From contig JAEILZ010000001.1 of NCBI GenBank assembly GCA_018873225.1, positions 4,030,001 to 4,094,000 of the forward strand: a stretch of DNA of 64,000 nucleotides. Reading direction: 5' to 3'. Shown piece after piece: positions 22,939 through 34,711 of the stretch; positions within the stretch are counted from its first letter, which is position 1; every line of letters begins with the position of its first letter. The notes under the pieces were generated by a model. The model saw nothing but the letters and a program-made list of their open reading frames with translations, ran no database searches and was not told the DNA's origin. The DNA is from [Phialemoniopsis] sp. UDSM-2020 (lineage: Eukaryota > Ascomycota > Sordariomycetes > Thyridiales > Thyridiaceae). A program made the translations under genes and the position numbers.

Positions 22939-23532
22939 TCAAACCTCTTTGCCTGCCTCGGGTGCTGCAGATGCATCCTTGGGCTCGCCTTCGGCATCGA
23001 ACCCAAGAGCGTCCAGTTCCCGGATCAGCTCATTGATCTTGATGACCTTGGCAATCTGTTCGGGGAGGAGAGTCTCTCCGCCATCCTTCTTGTTCTGGAG
23101 GTCCTTTGCCTGCTTCAGCTTCTTCTTGAGATTCCGGGCCTTCTTTTCCTTCTCAACTTCCGGGTCGACCTCTTCCACCTTAGGAGTAGCATCGCTGGCC
23201 GTGGGTTTCTGAGGACCGTCTTCCGAAGTCTCGGCTGCAGCCTTGGCCTTCTTCCTTGCTTCGCGCCGCTTTGCATTCTTATTGCTGGCTGCAGACGCTT
23301 GCTCCGCCGTATCGTCCTTTAACCCCTCAGTGCCGGGGATGGGACCCTTGCCGCGGTTGCGGAAGGTCTCGGCGGTGCGATTCTTGTAGAGTTCGACATC
23401 CTCCGGGGGTCTGTAGCCGGGACGGATCTTGATTGCCTTTCTTGTACTGCCGTCTGCGCGGACAGACTCGGGAATGTGCCGATCGCCCTGAGCGTCGGTG
23501 ACGATGCCCGCATTGCTAGGCTGTGACGGCAT
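22939..23532 (-). CDS. pym: PYM (partner of Y14 and Mago), exon-junction-complex disassembly factor
   Basis: A single exon of 197 residues. PYM binds the Mago-Y14 heterodimer and, on the ribosome, strips exon junction complexes from translated mRNA so that the core can be recycled. The N-terminal Mago-binding motif is clear: GDRHIPESVRADGSTRKAIK and then RPGYRPPEDVELYKNR. The rest is charged, lysine/alanine-rich and probably a coiled coil, with a C-terminal segment LLPEQIAKVIKINELIREL that resembles the conserved C-terminal region of the family. Length is normal. It is divergent from QCR9, and the two share 417 bp of promoter DNA. Activity in the cytoplasm is inferred from the family. Confidence 0.85.
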   Translation of the reverse strand: MPSQPSNAGIVTDAQGDRHIPESVRADGSTRKAIKIRPGYRPPEDVELYKNRTAETFRNRGKGPIPGTEGLKDDTAEQASAASNKNAKRREARKKAKAAAETSEDGPQKPTASDATPKVEEVDPEVEKEKKARNLKKKLKQAKDLQNKKDGGETLLPEQIAKVIKINELIRELDALGFDAEGEPKDASAAPEAGKEV

Positions 23533-23949
23533 GTTGGAGGGTGAAGAAAAAAAAGTACCGTCCCGATATCTCGAGTGCGTTCCGCAAGAGTTTCAACGAT
23601 TGGAACGGGGAATTGATCTCTAGGTAGGGTGCGCCGGTCTCTGGCCAGGTGGCCGTTCAAGCATGTGCGGTTTTGGAAAAAGTTCAGCCTGACTTTCTAG
23701 TGTTCCCAGTCACGACGCCCGCCCGTGGTCCCGCCAAACCAAAATGTGGAGTCTTTGACGGAAAGCTTGGGCCAATCACAGCCGGGCTATTCGGCTGTTC
23801 CATGAACATCCGAACTAGAATCTCCAAATTTGATTCCCAAGGCTCATCGGCTGGTATCGCACCACTTCTCCTCTGCACGATCCATCCTCCAGACACTACG
23901 CAACAACGCAGCTCGGTTTGCCGACTTCTCGAGATACAATACCGTCACA
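23533..23949. promoter_or_regulatory. Shared divergent promoter of PYM and QCR9
   Basis: This 417-bp space lies between the start codons of two genes on opposite strands and must hold both promoters and leaders. I recognise no specific operator. Confidence 0.5.
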
Positions 23950-24386
23950 ATGGTGAGCCTCTGCCCGCGCCGCGCAATCAATTGGTCCGCCAGTCACTAA
24001 TCGCGCAGTCGCAGGTCGCCCAGTCTCGTCCCCTCTACAAGCAAGTCGACTCCTGCCTACGATATACCGAGTGATGGTACTAACAACTAACCTACAGCCT
24101 CTTCTTCCGCAAGAACTATGCCATGCTGACGGCTGTCTTTGCGTCTGCCTTCGCCTTCGAGATGTACGAGTCACCCGCCTGATATGGATCACATGGAGGT
24201 TACGGATGAGATACTGATGCGTTGCTGGAACAGGGCTTACGACTCGACCATGAACAAGGTCTGGGACAACATTAACCGCGGCGTACGTACTCGAACTACT
24301 CTTACGATTATCGAATGGACAATGCTAACCTTATGCAGCGGCAATGGAAGGACATCCGCCACAAGTACGTCGAGGCCGAGGAGTAA
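23950..24386 (+). CDS. qcr9: Cytochrome bc1 complex subunit 9 (QCR9, UCR_9.5kDa type)
   Basis: Five exons: 23950-23952, 24009-24040 (or from 24015), 24098-24163, 24234-24282 and 24339-24386, encoding 65 (or 63) residues. Subunit 9 is a small single-helix subunit of respiratory complex III in the inner mitochondrial membrane. Family features are PLYNLFFRKNYAM at the N-terminus, the helix AVFASAFAFEM, then NKVWDNINRG and the C-terminal RQWKDIRHKY. Exon 1 is only the ATG, followed at once by GTGAGC; reading on without splicing meets a stop within 17 codons. Intron 2 (24041-24097) must use a GC donor (GCAAGT), because only that join gives the conserved Asn of LYNLFF in phase. Two CAG acceptors six bases apart are possible for intron 1. 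The other introns are ordinary GT-AG with good branch sites. Confidence 0.88.
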
Positions 24387-25265
24387 AGGGCGTCAGTCGT
24401 GTGATGATTAGGAGGGCTGTTGGTCGTCAAGCAGGAAGGAGACCACTTTGTACCGATTAAACAAATGCTGAAATAGAGCGTCCGGTTTGGAAACAGTCAT
24501 TATCTGCGTCGTCCCCGTGATGATTACTTAAAGGTGTTCGCGTTTCGGTACCAAATCGTGAATAAGAGCAGTTTATCCCAACCAGACCTACTGACTGTCC
24601 GGCTCAGGAACAATCGCGTTTCACGATTAAAAAAAAAATCCACGAAATCGAGCGCAGTCTTATTCAAATGACCATGATTGCATCACAAACAGCATACAAA
24701 CTTCGTAGGATTGTCATCTGCATGTTGTACGATGATTGACATGGCAGCACCTGAATCATTGGGTCCTATGGCGCAATGGCGGCTGGAGCGCAGGCTGAGA
24801 ACGCTAAAAACATCCACTGTGCAACACGATGATGCCCTGTATCAGTAGGACTGTGCACTTTGTCACTGGTCTCGGTTTGTCACAGACCCTTGAAACCAAC
24901 GACATCATCAAGGGCAAGACTGATCGCATCAGCTACAGCTAAATAACTGTCTCAAGACTCGAATGCGCAAGAGGGTCTAAGAGGCGACTCATCGGCTTGG
25001 ATACACCAAATTCAACTTCTCAAGTGACTCGGAATCCCAGAACACTGTCGCCCCTTTGCTTTCAGATTCTCTGAACTTCCCGTTGACCTCATCACCGCCA
25101 CTGAACAGCGACCCCGACCAGGCCTGAAACCCCACATGCAGCTCTGCCTGCCAGTATTACCAAAAAGTTCAACATTCGCAACGACTGCATCCCTCCCAAC
25201 ATAACCTCAACAAAGCCGCACTTTTCGAGCGAGAGAAGCAATCTACACTTTACGATAGCCCTAGG
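24387..25265. other. Intergenic: QCR9 3' end and UBR1 promoter/leader
   Basis: No gene seen. Contains a run of nine A near 24629. The last few hundred bases should be the promoter and leader of the UBR1 gene. Confidence 0.5.
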
Positions 25266-25274
25266 ATGGTCTAA
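25266..25274 (+). promoter_or_regulatory. Two-codon upstream ORF before UBR1
   Basis: ATG GTC TAA ends 14 nt before the UBR1 start codon. It has A at -3 and G at +4, so ribosomes should recognise it well; that the leader includes it is assumed from the short distance. Confidence 0.5.
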
Positions 25275-25288
25275 CGGTTCTACTCACC

Positions 25289-28200
25289 ATGGAGGCGACG
25301 TTGTCGACTCAAGAGCAGCAGCTCTGTCAGTTCTTGATGGAGCTGCCTGCGAAGCACAAGTATCGCTACTCCGATGCCGCCGCGCGCGAACTCCTGACCA
25401 ACCTCTTCTGGTGCATGGCTGCTGGCAAGCCCGAGTACATGCAGCTTCTTTTTCCAGATGGAGGCCCTCTCCGCAACGGAGGAACACTGAAGCTCAAGGA
25501 TGCACAAGGGGCGGTCGAGGGCGCCGAATACACTGAGGCAGCGCGGGGCAAGGCTTGCGGACACATCTTCAAGCCGGGCGAAGCCTCGTACGCATGCAGG
25601 ACCTGCAGCGCCGACGATACCTGCTGCCTGTGCAGCAAGTGTTTCGATGCGACCGATCATACGGGACACATGGTGCGGATAAGCATATCGCCTGGTAACA
25701 GCGGCTGCTGCGACTGCGGCGACCCGGAGGCATGGCGGCTGCCCATGTTTTGTACGATACATTCGATGTGGGAAGGCGAGAGGTCCAAGGGCAAGGACAA
25801 GGAGGCAGCAGGTCTGCCGGAAGACCTCGTCTCAAACATACGCATGACCATCGGCCGGGTTTTCGACTTTATGTGCGACGTAATCTCCTGCTCCCCCGAA
25901 CAACTACGACAGACCAAGACGGTTGAGTCGATACAGCAGGACGAGAGGTCGTCGAGACTTTCTGCGACATATGGCGGCGGTGATGTTGCCGAGCCCGAGG
26001 AGTACGCTGTGCTGCTTTGGAACGACGAAAAGCACACTATTACAGACGTCAAGGACCAGGTTGCCAGGGCCTGCAGGACTACTGCGGCCGAAGGTCTCAA
26101 ACGCGCATACGAGACTGACGCCATTGGCCGAAGTCTACTCAAGCACTCGAGGAGTATCGAGGACCTGCTCAACGTATCCAAGATCCTCGAGAACATTAAG
26201 GTCACCGTGACGATCCGCTCTTCGCGGGATACATTCAGGGAACAGATGTGTGGCACCCTCATTGAGTGGCTCGGCGACATCTCCGGATGCAGTGTCGGCC
26301 ACGATCACTTTATTCTTCGACGAATTGTCTGTGAGGAAATGCTCCAACCATGGCGTCAAGGCAGCCCCGGCACTCACGCGATCGTTGGCGAGAATGGCTT
26401 AGACGACGAAGATTTATTGGAGCGAAGGGGTGAGGAAGAGGCCACCAACATGTATTTGGCTCACCACCGGCTACTCCGCCAGGCAAGGCTTGCTGCACAA
26501 ACAGCGGAGATACTACGAGAGGAGTCGGACGATGATGATGATGCTGACATGGAAGGTGACGGCGACAACCACACGCCCTCAAGTGGTGGCATGGACGAAG
26601 ACGACGATGTCGACATGGTATTGATTGACGCCAGTGCAGAACCCGGCGACGACATCAACATGGCGGATTGGCAAACTGCTTCAAGGGAGAGTCTTGAGGA
26701 AGACGAAGCAACGATGGCTGGCTATCCACCGCCGCCACCGCCACCACCCCAGGCGGCGCCGCGCCGAGCAACACGCGAGCGTGATCTTACTCCTTCCGAC
26801 TCCGATACTGCGGAGCCCTTGATTGCGCCCACGGTATATGCCAAGGCCAATTTGGAGATTCCCAAGACTCCGGGCGTGGAACAAGCCGATAAGGCGGCAC
26901 CGCCGAACCCCGGGCGATATTGGTTAGGATCACCTGCAGCCTACATGGAGCGGGAGAAGGTACCTACTGCTGAGGACCTCTTCAAGCGCGTGCGGCTAGA
27001 TTGGATGATCCTCTTCGACCTACGCATGTGGAAGAAAGTTCGGAATGACCTACGATCACTATACATCTCGACGGTCGTGACCATTCCCGAGTTCAAGCGC
27101 GTTCTCGGACTGCGCTTTGCTGGGCTATATACCACTCTGGCGCAGCTTTACCTGATAGGTGACCGCGAGCCGGACCACTCGATCATCAACATCTCGCTTC
27201 AGATGCTGACAACTCCTTCAATCACGGCCGAGATTGTGGAGCGCGGCAATTTCCTGACCAATTTGATGGCCATTCTCTACACCTTCCTGACCACACGCCA
27301 GGTCGGACACCCTTGGGATGTGTCATCAAACGCAGTTCTGGCATTTGACACGGGCTCTGTCACTAATCGGAGAATGTATCATTTCTTTCTGGACTTGAAG
27401 TATCTCTTTGGCTCGCCCCACGTCCAAGATAAGCTCAGGACGGAGGAGCGGTACATGATGCAGTTTCTTGATCTTGTGAAACTACACCAGGGTATCTGCC
27501 CCAATGTACGAGCTGTCGGCGAACACGTGGAATACGAGACAGACACCTGGATCAGTGCATCATTGATCACGCGTGAGATCAATCGGCTGTGTCGTCAGTT
27601 CTCCGAGTCTTTCCGTAACGTACGGGAAGAGGATTCCATACATGTTTCCAAGGCCATACGTCTCGCTGCTCAAAGTGTTATCCTGAACTCTATCGGTGCT
27701 GAGCGTGCCCGGTTCACCCAAGCCGAGATCAAGGATGAGGTTATTTTCAAGAAATTGGGCGACTTTGAATTTGCCGACGGAGGCGCAAGCTACGATGTTG
27801 TCAAGTTCATCGTGGAGGACAAACCCATCAGTTTTCATCATGCCCTGCATTACACGCTCTCTTGGCTGGTTGAATGTGGCAAGGCAATGCCCCGTGAGCA
27901 GCTGCGAGCACTCCTGAGCTTCACCACGCAAGAGCTTAAGATGCGCCCTCGCTCGATGGGCCGGAAGGTGTTGCCTAAGAGGGACCACAGCCCAGAGGAC
28001 TACCTGATGGCGATGTTTGACTATCCTCTCCGCGTATGTGCATGGCTTGCCCAGATGAAGGCGGGCATGTGGGTGCGCAACGGGATGAGCCTCCGTCACC
28101 AGGCTGGCACTTACCGGGGTGTTACTCAACGGGATGTCTCCCACCATAGGGACATCTTTCTTCTACAGACTGCTCTTGTTGTCTGTGATCCGAGCCGTGT

Positions 28201-31200
28201 TTTGGCATCTGTCGTCGACCGCTTTGGCATGGAGAAATGGGTTAAGGGCTTTTTCGAAATGAAAGCCAGCGCGCAGGACGACAGCCAGCATCTCGATGTC
28301 GTTGAGGACATGATTCATCTCCTGATTGTCTTGATCAGCGACAGGACCTCTCTCGTTCAGACAGATGACGAGCCCAATGCCCAGATGTTGACGATTCTGC
28401 GCCGTGATCTCACACACGTCCTCTGCTTTAAACCTCTGTCCTTCTCCGAGATCTCTAACAAGGTGCCGGACAAGTACCAGGAGATGGAAGAGTTCCACCG
28501 CGTGCTTGACGAACTCTCGACCTTCAAGGCTCCGGAGGGAATCAGTGATGTGGGAACTTTCGAGCTCAGGCCCCAGTTCATCGAGGAGGTCGATCCCTAC
28601 AGTGCACACTACAACAAAAACCAGCGCGAGGAGTCGGAGACGGCTTACCGCAAGTGGATGTCCAAGAAGACTGGCAAGCCGATTGAGGATATTGTCTATG
28701 AGCCTCATCTGCGCCCTATCACCTCAGGCGCTTTTGTCGGTTTGTCGGCCTTCACCAGCACCGGCATGTTTGCCCAGATCATCTACTACTCCCTTCTGTA
28801 TCCGCTCGTGGCACAGTCTCTGACACCAAACGTGCCATTTACCCGTGTTGAGACATTCCTACAGGTTGTTCTGCATCTCGTACTGATTGCCATCTCCGAG
28901 GACCATGCAGACTTTGACGACCCGGTTCAGCCGTCCTTCATCCGTCTGGCCCTCACCCAGACTGCGCGAAGCAACTTCATGCAAGACGCGCCGGCAGCCA
29001 AGACCATCGTCGCCTTGCTGGACATGATGTCGACGAAGGACGAGTTGAAGGTGTGCCACGCCAAGATTGCCCTGATCCTCAAGCGAATGCGCCAGAAGCG
29101 CCCGCGAGACTTTGAGTCTGCCTACCTTCGACTCGGCGTACCGGTCGACCGTATCAGCACAGCCTCGCCTGCCATCATTGGCAATGCGAATGAAGAGAGG
29201 GAGAAGAAGAAGCGAGCTGCTCTGGACCGCCAGGCGAGGGTCATGGCTCAATTCCAGCAGCAGCAGAAGAACTTCATGGAGAACCAGGGAGATATTGACT
29301 GGGGTGTCATGAGTGATGAGGACGACGAATTGCCCGAGCCGGTAGAGGAACAGAAGAACCACTGGAAATATCCTACGGGGACTTGTATTCTGTGTCAGGA
29401 GGAGACTGAGGACCGTCGTCTCTATGGCACATTTGCCTTTTTCACTGAAAGTCACATTCTGAGGCAGACGGACTTCCAGGACCCCGACTTTGTGAGGGAA
29501 GCCGGTAATACGCCCAGGAACTTGGATCGGTCGGCCGAGGCTAACCGACCCTTTGGTGTCGCCCACGAGAACCGGCGACAAGTCGCCAAAGTTAACGCAT
29601 CTGGCGACACGTTCACTACTGAAAGGCAAGTTATCGGAAAAGGCTTTGCTTCAGAAAACTGTCGACCCGGACCTCTTTCAATAGGATGCGGCCACATCAT
29701 GCACTACAGCTGCTTCGAGATGTATTTTGATGCCACTGTGCGCAGGCATCAGCACCAGATCGCGCGGCATCACCCAGAAGAGACAGAACGCCTCGAATTT
29801 GTCTGTCCCCTTTGCAAGGCGCTCGGAAATGCGTTCCTCCCCATTGTCTGGAAGGGACAGGAAGAATCTTATCCTGGTGCACTCAACCCGGCGGGCTCCT
29901 TCGGCGACTTTCTTGATCACCAAATGACATCTGCTTATTATATGCTCGGAGCAGCCCGTCCTCCAGACCCAGTGCTGAGCTCGTTCAAGCAATACACCAC
30001 GAGTTCGTTTATGGGGAGTATCGCAGAGAAGTCGTCACATCTCATCACGGACGCGTGGGCACCTACTACTGGCACTGCCGGGACCAGCACGCCTTCAACC
30101 GAAGGATTCACGGTAGTCCCGCCCATGAGCTCTAGAGCAAGGGCTAGTTCAACGGCGGAAGCCAGCATCATGACTGAGCTAGCCTCTGCGTATCGTCGAC
30201 TACGAGACACCCTTCGGAAGACTGGGTTGAAATCCATCTACCCGATGGAGGTTGCAGACGAGATGGACAGTCAGCTGTGCTCGAGTGATACTCTGGCCCG
30301 CTCCGTTGGCTTTTCCATTTCTGCTGTGGAGATACAGCAACGAGGCACCGACACCGAATACGGCATGACACTATTGGAAAAGATCCCAGATCAGGTTCTA
30401 ACGCATCTTCGTATCCTGGCGGAGACAGTTTCTTCGTATGTCGCCGTTGGGGGACAGCGGTTCAGTGGAGTGAACAAGATTGAGGACGAACACCGAAAGA
30501 ATGCCGAACGCCAACACTGCCAACTGTTCATCGAGCAGTATTTCGGCCAAGAGACCGACGTTACACCCCGCCCGGCCGATTTGTACGAGCCTCTTCTTAG
30601 CATGGACCCCTTCATCTTCCTTTGTGAATGTGTTTTTGGCGTCATGCCCATACAGGAGTTTGAGATCTCCCATCTGGTGCGCCTATGCTACTTGGCAGAG
30701 ATTGTCAAGGTCATCTATCATATGGGTCGCAACATCCCGGGGACTACCTGGGTGTCCAGCCTCATCAACTACCAGCTTAATGGCTCGGCCCTAGACAACT
30801 TTGCCGAGTTCTGCAAGGAGATAATTAGGATTGATATGAAGATCCGCACCAGGGAAGGGTCTGTCATGGACGCCGCCGTGCTTGCGGCCGATAGTCTTGG
30901 AGAGAACAGGGGCTTCGACCAGGAGGGGTACAACGATGTCGAAGGGTACTACGCTTTTGTTCAGAAGTATGCCCTCGCTTTCCTGCGCAAGACCGTCGTC
31001 TTGCTTTACGTGCGGTTCGGCGTCGACTTTAACAGCCACGTCTCACCAGCTCCTGAGCTGGACGAGCTGGACCGCCTGACCGAGGCGCTCCGTGTCCCGA
31101 GCTTCGACGAAATGTGCACTGCCCTCACGCCTCTGGGCTCCGAGTATGGCTGGACCCAGTCGTCGCACTCGCTTGTTCGGGGCTGGGTCAAGCACGACTT

Positions 31201-31823
31201 TGTCTACCCGCGTACTCTCTCGCGTCTGCCCGCTTCGGCGCTTGTCAGCCATCCGGGCATCTTCGAGCTCGTGGGCTTGCCCATGAACTACGATCACCTC
31301 ATCGAGGAGTGTACCCGCCGCAGCTGCCCCACTACGGGCAAGGATGTGACTGACCCCATGATCTGTCTCATGTGCGGCGATGTGTTCTGCGGGCAAGGTA
31401 TCTGCTGTCTTAAGGAGGAGAAGGGCAGGGACGGCCGCTCATCTAAGCGAATCGGCGGTGCTCAGCAGCATATGAGGAGGTAAGCTTTTGCACATGATCA
31501 CCCTTGACTATACAGAAGTCTGTTTTTACTAATGTTTTCCCTTCTTGCGAATCAGATGCCAAAAGAACATTGGCCTGTTCATCAATATCCGCAAGTGCTG
31601 CGTCTTCTACCTGCACCGCACCTCGGGCTCCTTTAGCAACGCGCCGTACATTGACAAGTACGGCGAGGTCGATCTGGGCCTACGGCATGGCCGCCAGCTA
31701 TTCCTTAACCAAAAGCGCTACGACTCGATGCTGCGCTCCATCTGGCTCGGACACGGCATTCCGAGCTTTATTAGCCGGAAGCTCGAGGCCGACATCAATA
31801 ACGGGGGCTGGGAGACGATCTGA
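25289..31823 (+). CDS. ubr1: UBR1-type E3 ubiquitin ligase (N-recognin)
   Basis: Exons 25289-31479 and 31556-31823 encode 2152 residues; the intron (GTAAGC to CAG) splits an Arg codon and restores the conserved C-terminus. UBR1 recognises destabilising N-terminal residues and ubiquitinates the protein for proteasomal degradation. The UBR box spans residues 90-160, with the zinc ligands of CGHIFKPGEASYACRTC and CCDCGDPEAWR. A ClpS-like domain for type 2 N-degrons follows at about 240-300 (EEYAVLLWNDEKHT). An acidic stretch (about 410-465) and a run of eight prolines come next. A RING-H2 domain is split over about 1364-1510 (TGTCILCQEE, then CGHIMHYSCF and CPLCKAL). The C-terminal cap domain ends LFINIRKCCVFYLHRTSGS and onward. 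Length is close to the usual 1950-2200. A two-codon uORF sits just ahead of the start. Confidence 0.95.
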
Positions 31824-32194
31824 TGCGGCGAGGGGGTAAACTTGGTTAGTAACTCGTACGAGTCGCATGAGGTAACGAGTCGAATTCAGGGGATACGCGA
31901 GGTGGTTGAGTTGGAGACGAATATCACTTTTGATACGAGTTGGAGTTACTTTCTTAGGCGTTACTTCATGTCAGTATATCGTCTTGACGCCTTGAGCCTT
32001 TGTACATAAGAAGTTATAGAGGCGTAGAATCATTTGACAAGTCATTGCCTGATCGATCCGTGAGTGTGACGTACTTGCGGCAGCACAGGAGAGATGTCAT
32101 CACGTTCGTGTCAATTTTCGCCTTGTGACGGCCTCGTGTAGTTCAATGGGCCAAGGTCAATCATCTTTTGAGCACCACGGTGGTCCTGCTCTGC
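31824..32194. other. Intergenic between convergent genes
   Basis: The 3' flanks of UBR1 (plus) and the Swd3 gene (minus). Nothing further seen. Confidence 0.5.
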
Positions 32195-33947
32195 TCATTC
32201 AGCGGCAGCAGCGCTCTCATCACCCATGGGCGTATCCTCTTCCTCCTTGACGCCGTTGACGCCATTCACACCATTGACCTTCTTCTCGGCGTCGGGAACA
32301 GCAGGTTGCTCCTCGACTTCCTCCTTTGCCGCCTCCTTCTTGTCTGCTGCCTCCTCCAGCTCGCCATTTCGAAAGATGACAATCTTGCCATCCTTGCCCG
32401 CGCTGACCATGACCTGCCCGCAGACGTCAACCCAGAAGCACACGCCGTCGTGCACGCCACGGATGCGCTGCACGATCTCCTTGGTCACCACGTCCCAGAG
32501 GACGACGTCGCCGTCCTCGCTGGCGGCCGCGACAAATGGCCTGCCAAGCCTCTTGTCTCCACCGCGCACCACCAGGCCGTTGTCCTCGCCGCCGTCATTG
32601 TCATCCTCTTCATCGCCGTCGCCGTCCTGAGGGGGCAGTACGCCGAAGCAGCCGCCGATGCTGAAGGACGAGTTGCGGTGGCCGTCGTAGGTCTTCTTGA
32701 CGGTCGAGGGGTGGGGGATGTAGTCCCAGAGGCGGATGCACGAGTCGAGGTTGAAGGCGAGCACGTAGCGGCCGTTGGGGGAGAAGCAGACGTTGGTCAC
32801 GGCGGGGTTGTCTTCGTTGAGGAGGAGGAGGGTGCGCAGGCACTGGCCGGTCGAGGTGTCCCATATTCGGCTGCAAGGTTGTTAGCTCTCTGGGGTTTTG
32901 TGAGTGTCTGTACATAGAAACTTACATCAATCCGTCCGTAGAACAGCTCACGACCAGCGTGCCGTCGCGGCAAAAGTCGATCCCGCTGACGGGGTCACTG
33001 TGCGCCGGCAGACTGCGCATCAACCTGCCCGCCCGCACATCCCAGAGGAACACGGCCTCATCGTAGCTCCCGCTGGCCAGTATGTTGCCCTTTGGCGAGA
33101 AGGCGAGGCAGTAGACGTAGTTGTGGTGGCCCAGCAGCGGCTTCCGGCTGCCCCTAGCGCCGGAGCTCGCCCTGCTGACCGGCGGGATGCCGACGCCGTG
33201 CGCCGGCTCGGCCGTGACGCGGTCCCACAGGCGGATGGCCTTGTCGTCGGACCCCGTGGCCAGGGTGCCCGAGTCCGGGCTCCAGGCCAGGCAGGAGACG
33301 CCCGCCATGTGGCCCACGAGCGTCTGGATGTGCGCCCCTGTCGCGGCGTCCCACACGCGCGCCGTGCCATCTGCCGACGCCGAGGCGATCCATTTGCCGT
33401 CCGGGGAGATGCGCACCTGCGATATGGGGCTGTCGTGCCCGCGCAGCTCGACGTGCCGCCGGAACTGCGGCTTCTGCTGTTGCCGCCTGAGCCGCCGCCG
33501 CGATGATGACGACGAGGATGAGGGCCGGCGCGAGCGAGACCGTGATATGCTTCGTGAGCGCGAGTCGGTGGGCGAACGCGACCTTGATGTCGTGCCGGTT
33601 CTGCGTGGCCTGGATCGCGATCTTGAGTCCGAGGGTGAGCGGGAGTCGCGCGACCTGGATCTGCGGTCCGACCTCGTCTGTGAGCGGGAGGGCTCTGCTG
33701 AGCTGCGGCCAGACTCGTAACGGTCCTTATTCAGCTCGTCGTCCATACTTTCGGACGGCGTATGCGATCGCGAGGGTCGCCGGCCTCGGCGGACGGGGAG
33801 GCTGTGGGGTGGGCTGCGCTTCTCGTCGGCGAGGGGTTCGGGCGAGCTGTATCTGGGCGTCGATGTCGCGCTGTCATCGTTGACCCTCCTCCGTTTGGAG
33901 GAGCGGTCAGCGACGGGCTTCGCGCTGGCTGCTTTAGGGTTTGGCAT
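32195..33947 (-). CDS. swd3: COMPASS subunit Swd3/WDR5-like WD40 protein with an RS-rich N-terminal extension
   Basis: Exons 33947-32926 and 32870-32195 encode 565 residues; the 55-bp intron (GTAAGT to GCAG) splits an Ile codon. The WD40 propeller begins at about residue 165 and tracks WDR5/Swd3 blade by blade, including the diagnostic LPAHSDPVSGIDF and STDGLIRIWDTSTGQCL. WDR5/Swd3 is a core subunit of the Set1/COMPASS histone H3 lysine 4 methyltransferase. Unlike yeast Swd3 (315 residues) and human WDR5 (334), the protein has about 165 extra N-terminal residues rich in Arg-Ser dipeptides, such as RSRSRDSRSPSDSRSRSR, with a likely nuclear signal SSKRRR. There are also inserts in two blades and a charged Ala/Glu-rich tail. 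Divergent from ISC1. Another WD40 family is possible but the blade match is strong. Confidence 0.87.
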
Positions 33948-34711
33948 AGCCCTTGCCTCTGGAGGGGTCTACCAGGGTTGGCGTAGCGACGGCTTTGGGG
34001 TGAGTGGCCGTGTGGACAAGGTGGGATGCGACAGAAGGCTGTGTAATGTGTGATGGACGGACCTGGTCTTTCTGGCGTCGCACGCGGTAGAGTGACGCGA
34101 GGCTGAACAGGGGTGCCATAAAAAAGTTCATAGGGCATGGATTGGCAGAGGTGAAGCCCTGTGGTTTACTCTCAAAGACCATGCCCCGGGCGATCATGAT
34201 TGGCCAATGGCGGTGTTACATGCCGGCTTTTAGTGCCAGGATCCACCGTAAGATTAGCGTGCGCATTGGGTGTGTTGGCTTGGCCCATGACGCTAATCTC
34301 ATCATCTTAAAAGGGAGGTCCTTGCTGCCCCTGTCTCAGAGGCCTGATGAGGGAACGAGATGAGGGGGCTTTTCATATATGCTGCTTTGCCGAAAAGCTT
34401 GTCTGTCTCTTGTCTTTGAGTTGAGGCCGTCAAGAACGGGGTGTATTGCAACATCGCCTAGGTATCTTGTTCGTAGCGACTCGCGCCGCCTTCATTCGCC
34501 TTAGTCAGGAACCGCAAGGTTGACTACCCCGGATACACCGGTCTTGATGAGAGCTGCTCCCACTAAACGCACAACTCTCTCATATTTCCCATTGAGAAGA
34601 ACAACGCATCCTCTCCCTTCTCATAAGAGAGCGTAGCGTCTCACTTGCCGGCCATTCTCCTACACAACCCCCGGGTATCACTCACCACGGCGCAGCCCCC
34701 GACCATCAGCC
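33948..34711. promoter_or_regulatory. Divergent promoter region of Swd3 and ISC1
   Basis: A 764-bp space between two start codons on opposite strands. The minus strand carries an ATG at 34138 opening a frame that overlaps the Swd3 start out of frame. Whether it lies in the transcript is unknown. No other gene seen. Confidence 0.45.

Noticed and set aside
32168..32917. 249-codon plus-strand frame opposite Swd3
   Set aside because: Antisense shadow of the high-GC WD40 exon, with no domain and no splice logic.
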